A stretch of DNA of 64,000 bases from the NCBI GenBank assembly GCA_036346205.1, contig JARFJB010002469.1, positions 124,001 to 188,000 of the forward strand, given 5' to 3'. Source of the DNA: Vesta saturnalis. Lineage: Eukaryota; Arthropoda; Insecta; Coleoptera; Lampyridae. Under the pieces are notes generated by a model that saw only the letters and a list, made by a program, of their open reading frames with translations, was not told where the DNA came from and did no database searches. This document shows, in pieces, positions 58,432 through 64,000 of the stretch (within the stretch, counting starts at the first letter, position 1; each line of letters starts with the position of its first letter). A program made the position numbers and the translations under genes.

Positions 58432-59085
58432 ACTTGTTTCATTTCATAGTTCACACAGATGAATGGTGTCACTTGACAGTATAATTTACAAGTGAGTTTT
58501 GTTTAATAAGGATAAGGAAAGAATCATGTTTTCATTTCATCATAACAAATCATAATTATTGTCAACTGTTAATTATGACTACTAAAACTTTGTAATATGC
58601 CTTATATTTATTGTAGGAATTAAAAAAACTATAGAAATTACATCAATAGTAGGTATAATTACACTACTTTAATTTCACTGATTTAAATTACATTATTTCT
58701 GAACTAAAAAGTATTTGTTCATCGGTTTAGTTTATCAAGTTTTATTCTGAAGCAAAATAATCTATATATATATTTAACGTCACAGATCTAGTGTGAGAGA
58801 TAATTGATATATTTAATAATCAACATATTGCAATTGCTATTCAGTATAATGTGCACCTAATTATAAAGGTAACGAAATCTTCCAGCAGTCACTATTGCTA
58901 TCTAGATTTGAACAATCGTTCATATTGTTTTGTAGATGTTATGATGAAATGAAAACATTTACAACAACACCAAATTACGATTCTTTCCTTATGCTCATTA
59001 AACAAAACTCACCTGTAAATCATACTGTCAAGTAACACCTGACAAGTACCATTTATATGTGTGAACTATCAAATGAAACAGGTCA
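58432..59085. repeat. Large foldback element with about 130-150-bp arms
   Basis: ACTTGTTTCATTTCATAGTT at about 58432 and its inverted match ending CAAATGAAACAGGT at 59083 begin two imperfect arms. Both share CACTTGACAGTATRATTTAC, GTGAGTTTTGTTTAAT and AAGGAAAGAATC. The centre (about 58565-58930) is AT-rich. Confidence 0.8.
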
Positions 59086-60846
59086 ATTGAAATATCCTTT
59101 ATAATCAACACATTTAGATAAACGTAATTGCCCATCATAACAAATACCTTAGCTAATTACAGTGATCCATTGTAGATGTATTTATAACTAAGTTAACAGC
59201 TTAAGAAACAAAACTAGCCGTTAGAACAATTTTTCATAAAATTTATGTTTCATTACCTTTTTTAGACAATAACTGTTTGTTAACTAATCATCGCTTACGT
59301 AGTCCTGTTATTAAAATTGTGATAAAAAAATTTCACTAAAGTACACAATTATTAATATTATTGTACAATTAAAGCATTGTCTGAAGAATTGATTAGTCTA
59401 TTTTGAACATCTACAAAAGCTAAAATGAATCTCTCGTCCTTACTTAAACGCACTATACATCAATTATTGCTGCCTTCTTACAACACTATTCTCTTAATTC
59501 TGTCATAAAAGTTAATTGATTGTTTTCAAATTGAATGTTTCAATAACTATCGTCACAGACAATATATACTATGTTGTCTGTGCTATCATTTATTTTTTCT
59601 TTTGCCATTGTCTTGCTTTCTTAATCAAGAAGTTTTAAGAAACGGAAAGTAACTGTTAATTAAGTTGTTTTGTAATGTATTCCAATATTTACATAGAATA
59701 GTCGTTTATTGATATTTGGTGAAGATTGTCAACATCTAAAGCCAAACTGATGTATAATTAAGTACCAGCTTTGTTAAACAAATTAATTTCGTTTTTGCTG
59801 AATCTACTCAGCGTTACTATTTTATAACTGTAAATTTTAAATTTAACCAGATAATCTTTAAATTCTGAATAACATTTTATGGTGTTTTTTGTATGATTTG
59901 AGCATTATTCCGAAACTAAAACTTTTACGGACTCTAATTACTTCCACAGATCACTTTGTTGATTGGTTACTTCATTACTTGAACTTAACCTTAAAACGTG
60001 TAGTGTAGTTTTATCACTAGAGTGTGTAATCTGTGTTTTTATCTGGTTTAATATAGTGCGATGTTGCCCAATTTTAAATTGTGGGAGGCTGGGTTAACTC
60101 GCTAATATTTTGGATGAAAAGAATAAGGACCATAAGATCATGCACGTTTGATTAAGTAATCAATAAACCCTCCCAAAATAAAATATTTATAATAATTTTT
60201 CTTTTACTGCTTATAGCATTGAATATATGTCGTAGGTGGTTTGTAAACTCAGTCTTATTATAAAAGGTCTAGTCGTTTTCCAAATGACTAGATAAATTGA
60301 CTACAAGGACTTACTTTACAATTTGACTGAAACTTTTAAGCATTTCATAAAGCCCCTTTTAGCATTGGTTAAGGCTTGTTACCACTCGAGCTGCATTCTA
60401 GAGGTTGCTTTCAAAACTCTGTATTCAATATCTATTAATAAATAAACATGATCATTTGAAAAGCGAAATGGGTAATGTCTAATTATTTGTTTATGCACCC
60501 AGTAAAATATACAATTGACTGAATATTACCAGTAATATTAATTAACTAGTAATAAATTAAATCACCTTTCAAAATAAGCCGAAGACCTACCGATCTTTTA
60601 AAAAAAGTCTATGCTTTAGTTAAATTATAAAGTGTGTTTATATTAAGGATTTTTGAAGTCATCTCTCCGATATATACCTATCATATAACAAGCCTAATTA
60701 TACTAATTTATGGTGTATTATAATAATTAGGTAAGTAAAAAAAATTATAGAACAAGTACACTGATCCCTTGAAAACCGCAATGTAGTTAGTTTTCGCTTT
60801 CCTTGTAATCATCCCTCTTTCTGAAATTTTTTTTGTGTTTTTCTAG

Positions 60847-63661
60847 AGGAGTTTACATTAGTACAATGTATGGAATACGTAAATATTGATGTTCCTGGAG
60901 TGATCAGCGTCAAACTGTTAGATAGAGTTAGGGTAGTGGAGAATGGAGTTTTATACAGCATTATCAGTGAAGATAGCATACCTTCAGAGTTGATTATTAC
61001 TAAAGTAGAAGTGAAACATAGAAATAGATTTACTGTCGAATTAAGTTTCTTAGAAGAAAGAAAAATATTAATGCATATGAAAGACGGATTGTGGCAAAAA
61101 GAAACCGAAAGTAATAAAACAGAAAAAGTTACTGTGTTATTTTCAAATGAAGTTGATATAAACACAACAAATGTTTCTAATAATTCGTCGTATTCCACAG
61201 AGTTATTTTTCGGCACATCAATTTTGGAAGAAACAGTTCAAGTTCCATTCACTTTACAAATCAATTCGCATTTTTTGAAAACAGATATTAACGATGAAAC
61301 AACAAAACCAGAAAATTTGTTATTTGAAAATAAATTGTACACGGATTCATCTACTAGCCATAACAGGGAGGAAAACGAAAATATGATTACACCTCAAGAC
61401 TCTCAACTGCTTTTACGAGAGGTAAATAATAGCAGTAGTTCTGACAGCGAGCCTTATAAAGCGTCAGATTCGGAATACATTTTAACAACAGGTGACGAAC
61501 ATGATTCCGATAATGATAGTATACTAGGAGTTCCTTCTAAACTACTGCTTTTACGGAAAAAAATCAATCATCATATAACTTTGTTTCAAAGGATAACATA
61601 CATATGAAAGACTCGATTCCTAATATAGAAAACCCTAGAACCGCTTGCAAGGGTAAAGATACCAAATCAGTTTCTTATAAAATCGTTATAAGTCACTCAA
61701 AGAAAACTGAATATGGTCTAAGGATTTATGACAGATTCCATGAACGATTTGTAAAATTACAAGGCACATGGAAACAACGCATAGCAATGAAACTGAAGTA
61801 TCAAAACTACTTGCTTTAAATCCTAAATCTAAAGAGCGCATCGACGGATTTCTTTGTTTGCTTCGTGCTGGGGACTTCTACCATAATTGTAATGTGCTAA
61901 CAATAAAAGCGGGTGAATTAATTTTATGCCGGAGACCATCACCAAAAGAACGTGCTAGTCTATCTATTAATGATTATGCACCATGTCCTAATTGTCTAGG
62001 GTTTTTTCTAACAAATAACTTGTGGAAGCATGTGAAATTCAATTGTCCTTTGCAACATAAAACGGATAGAATAACTGAAGAAATGGACATTGACAGAAAG
62101 ATCGTAACTAAGCGAGACATTAGGGGTGGAAGTAAGGCTCTTCTGGCTTCTTGGTCTGATGTAGATAGCTCTATTGAATTTCAGCAAAATATTATTACAA
62201 AATTCCAAAAAGATGAGATATCCGATTTGCTTAAACAGGACGATATAATTAAGAAATTTGGTTCTTTAATGTTTCAAAAGTTTATTTCGCATCAATATGA
62301 ATATATTATACAAACAATGAGGCAGTTAGGAAGGTTACTATTAGTAGTTAAGTCGCGTAATAATTACGACTTACTTACTCTCTGTCCAAGAACTCTGTAG
62401 TGATGAGAACAGTCAAATGGACTCTAAAACTTATAAAATACCATCACTGGCTCTGAAGCTGGAGCACAGTTTAAAAAAATGCAGCCAGATAGCTAGAGGT
62501 ATCGCATTACGAAGAGGAAATTTAGACATGGAACGAAAAATGGAAGGGTTTATAAAATTAATGGAACTTGAATGGGAACATAGAATTTTAGTTCAGCTTT
62601 GAGAACTTTGCGTAATAGAAAATTAAACACTAGTTTGCTGTTACCAATTACAGAGGATATTGTAAAACTTAACAGTTATTTAGATGCCATAATGAATAAA
62701 CTGATTGAGACTACGAATGTACTTTTTTCTGCAAAACACTTCTCCAACTTAGCTTCAGCAACATTGGCACGTATAATCCTGTTTAATAAACGAAGGTCTG
62801 GTGAAGCATCTAGATTAACCTTACAACAGTATGCATGTAGACCAAGCTGGAAAGAGCAATCGACACAGAAATTGAAAAATTCCTTAACACCATTAGAATT
62901 ATCGTTAGCAGAAAGACTTACACTTGTAGAAGTTCCTTGAAAATCGAAAAAATTATTCAAAGTACCTATACTGTTAACGGCTAATATGAAGTCCGCAATT
63001 GACAAGCTAATTGAGGTTAGAAAAATATGTGGTATAAGTGATAATAATGTTTATGTGTTTGCAACCGGTAATGCAACGCTGGGGTACCTTCGTGGGCACT
63101 ATTGCTTGAGATCATTTTGTAAAGAAGCACAACTAATGAAACCAAATCTAATAACCTCTACCAAACTGAGAAAATATATGGCAACGGTCGCTCAAATATT
63201 CTGCCTGAATGATACTGAGTGTGATTGGCTTGCACGCCATTTAGGGCACGACATTCGAGTTCACCGGAAATTCTACAGATTACATCAAGATGCTGTTGAG
63301 TTAACAAAAGTAAGTCGGTTACTTATCTGTGTTGATAGAGGGATTGCCAATAAATTTTCTGGAAAGAAGCTGAACGAAATAAATGTGGATTATATCAATA
63401 TAGAAGGTATAGTAATTTATTAGTTTTGATTGAAGTAGGTACATGTTTCTCTTTGTAGATCTATCATATGGTTACGAAGATGAAGAATCTTCAGATGACG
63501 AATGTTACAAAAAAAAATGCACTGCGGGAGACAAGGAAATCAGTTGTGAAGAACCTTTAAACTCGATAAAGCCTAATACATTTGTATCCACAATAAAGGA
63601 GCAGAAAGGTTATTATTTTTTATTTTTAATAAATATAGTAGGTAGGCAAGGGACGTTTTAA
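60847..63661 (+). pseudogene. Crypton-like tyrosine recombinase, copy 2
   Basis: After acceptor TTTTCTAG (60846) comes an N-terminal segment (MEYVNIDVPGVISVKLLDRV) and a Ser/Asp-rich linker. Frame changes near 61600 and 61780 lead to SKLLALNPKSKERIDGFL, LRAGDFYHNCNVL and the finger YAPCPNCLGFFLTNNLWKHV. After a TAG near 62398 and other breaks, the recombinase reads FNKRRSGEASRLTLQQY, ITSTKLRKYMATVAQIF and DWLARHLGHDIRVHRKFYRL. A TGA near 62938 separates the two halves. A further exon (from about 63460) gives GYEDEESSDDECYKK. The blocks align in order with copy 1 but with many differences, so these are separate families, not a recent duplication. The expected C-terminal exon is not seen before the window end. 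Confidence 0.76.
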
Positions 63662-64000
63662 TTTTTTTTAATGGAAAGCACACGCACACACTGAAAGCAA
63701 TTACTAAAACTTGAGAATTGTATCTTTTTAATATGTTTTGACCTTGTGATTTTCAATTTTATACATTCAAATTGTCATCTTCCGTTTTATACATGCTTAT
63801 GTACATAAAGATGGATAGTGACAAACGGCGTAGATTAGAAAAAAATGTAATGGAAATAAATCCCTGTTACGTATTGAAATTAGTCATACGAGTATACATA
63901 CATACACGGTACATGTTAGTAAACTTTCAGGGGTTGCATATCCACTGGCATTTTGTGCGAAGAACTGCATATCTGCTTTTAAAGAAACGGGCATTTCCCC

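Larger units (their letters stand above)
56136..60846. other. 4.7-kb AT-rich non-coding stretch
   Basis: No frame with a recognised domain. It holds the (GT)n tract at 57651-57735 and the foldback at 58432-59085; the remainder is unassigned. It may include introns or upstream exons of the second Crypton-like gene. Confidence 0.5.

Noticed and set aside
60809..61216. 135-codon minus-strand open frame
   Set aside because: Antisense to the N-terminal exon of Crypton-like copy 2, with no recognisable domain.

Overview
The window is AT-rich animal DNA made almost entirely of transposable elements. I see no convincing host single-copy gene, no tRNA or rRNA gene and no CRISPR array. Genes have short introns with GT..AG borders. 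The element mix (copia, Penelope, an APE-type LINE, P, hAT, two PIF/Harbinger, ISL2EU, Academ, three pogo-like, two Crypton-like, several foldback MITEs, plus MADF-BESS, Myb/SANT, THAP and DUF4806 companion genes) points to an arthropod, most likely an insect with a repeat-rich genome. Species cannot be named from this window.

Layout. 1-4.1 kb: 5' part of a copia retrotransposon on the minus strand, followed by a second copia-type primer-binding site. 4.3-5.2 kb: a Myb/SANT fragment and a possible LTR-element remnant. 5.3-18.0 kb: a P-type transposon with 31-bp inverted ends and an exact 8-bp target duplication. Its transposase is a multi-frameshifted pseudogene, and a 7.7-kb segment (6.02-13.70 kb) bounded by near-perfect 30-bp inverted repeats sits inside one of its introns. 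That insert holds a Penelope fragment, an intact-looking DUF4806 gene and a transposase-like gene. 18.0-21.2 kb: a hAT element with an 8-bp duplication. 21.2-27.0 kb: a PIF/Harbinger element (Myb/SANT gene plus DDE transposase) with a LINE inserted into its transposase gene. 27.2-31.0 kb: an ISL2EU-type pair (SWIM-YqaJ-PHD gene facing a THAP-DDE gene). 31.2-33.0 kb: a second DUF4806 gene, with a Penelope-like hammerhead motif in an intron. 33.5-36.2 kb: degraded pogo-like element. 36.46-41.87 kb: an Academ-type transposon with about 500-bp inverted repeats, an XPG/FEN-like nuclease segment, a Cys8 finger and a TAC duplication. 41.96-44.33 kb: second pogo-like element. 45.3-49.4 kb: second Harbinger system, with the transposase lying antisense in an intron of the MADF-BESS gene. 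50.1-52.6 kb: third pogo-like element, disabled by a single frameshift. 53.2-55.7 and 60.8-63.7 kb: two diverged Crypton-like tyrosine-recombinase genes in the same orientation. 55.7-60.8 kb: non-coding AT-rich DNA with two foldback repeats and a GT microsatellite.

The most unusual signals are (i) two sites that look like P-element excision footprints (trimmed P ends between 8-bp duplications) at 6951-6994 and 16413-16449; (ii) P, hAT and Harbinger elements inserted within a reconstructed 36-bp ancestral target; (iii) the Academ element with complete termini; (iv) the paired Crypton-like genes; and (v) recurrence of DUF4806 genes among mobile DNA. Nearly every transposase carries stops, frameshifts or catalytic substitutions. 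The exceptions closest to intact are the DUF4806 gene at 8.2-10.4 kb and the pogo transposase at 50.3-52.1 kb.
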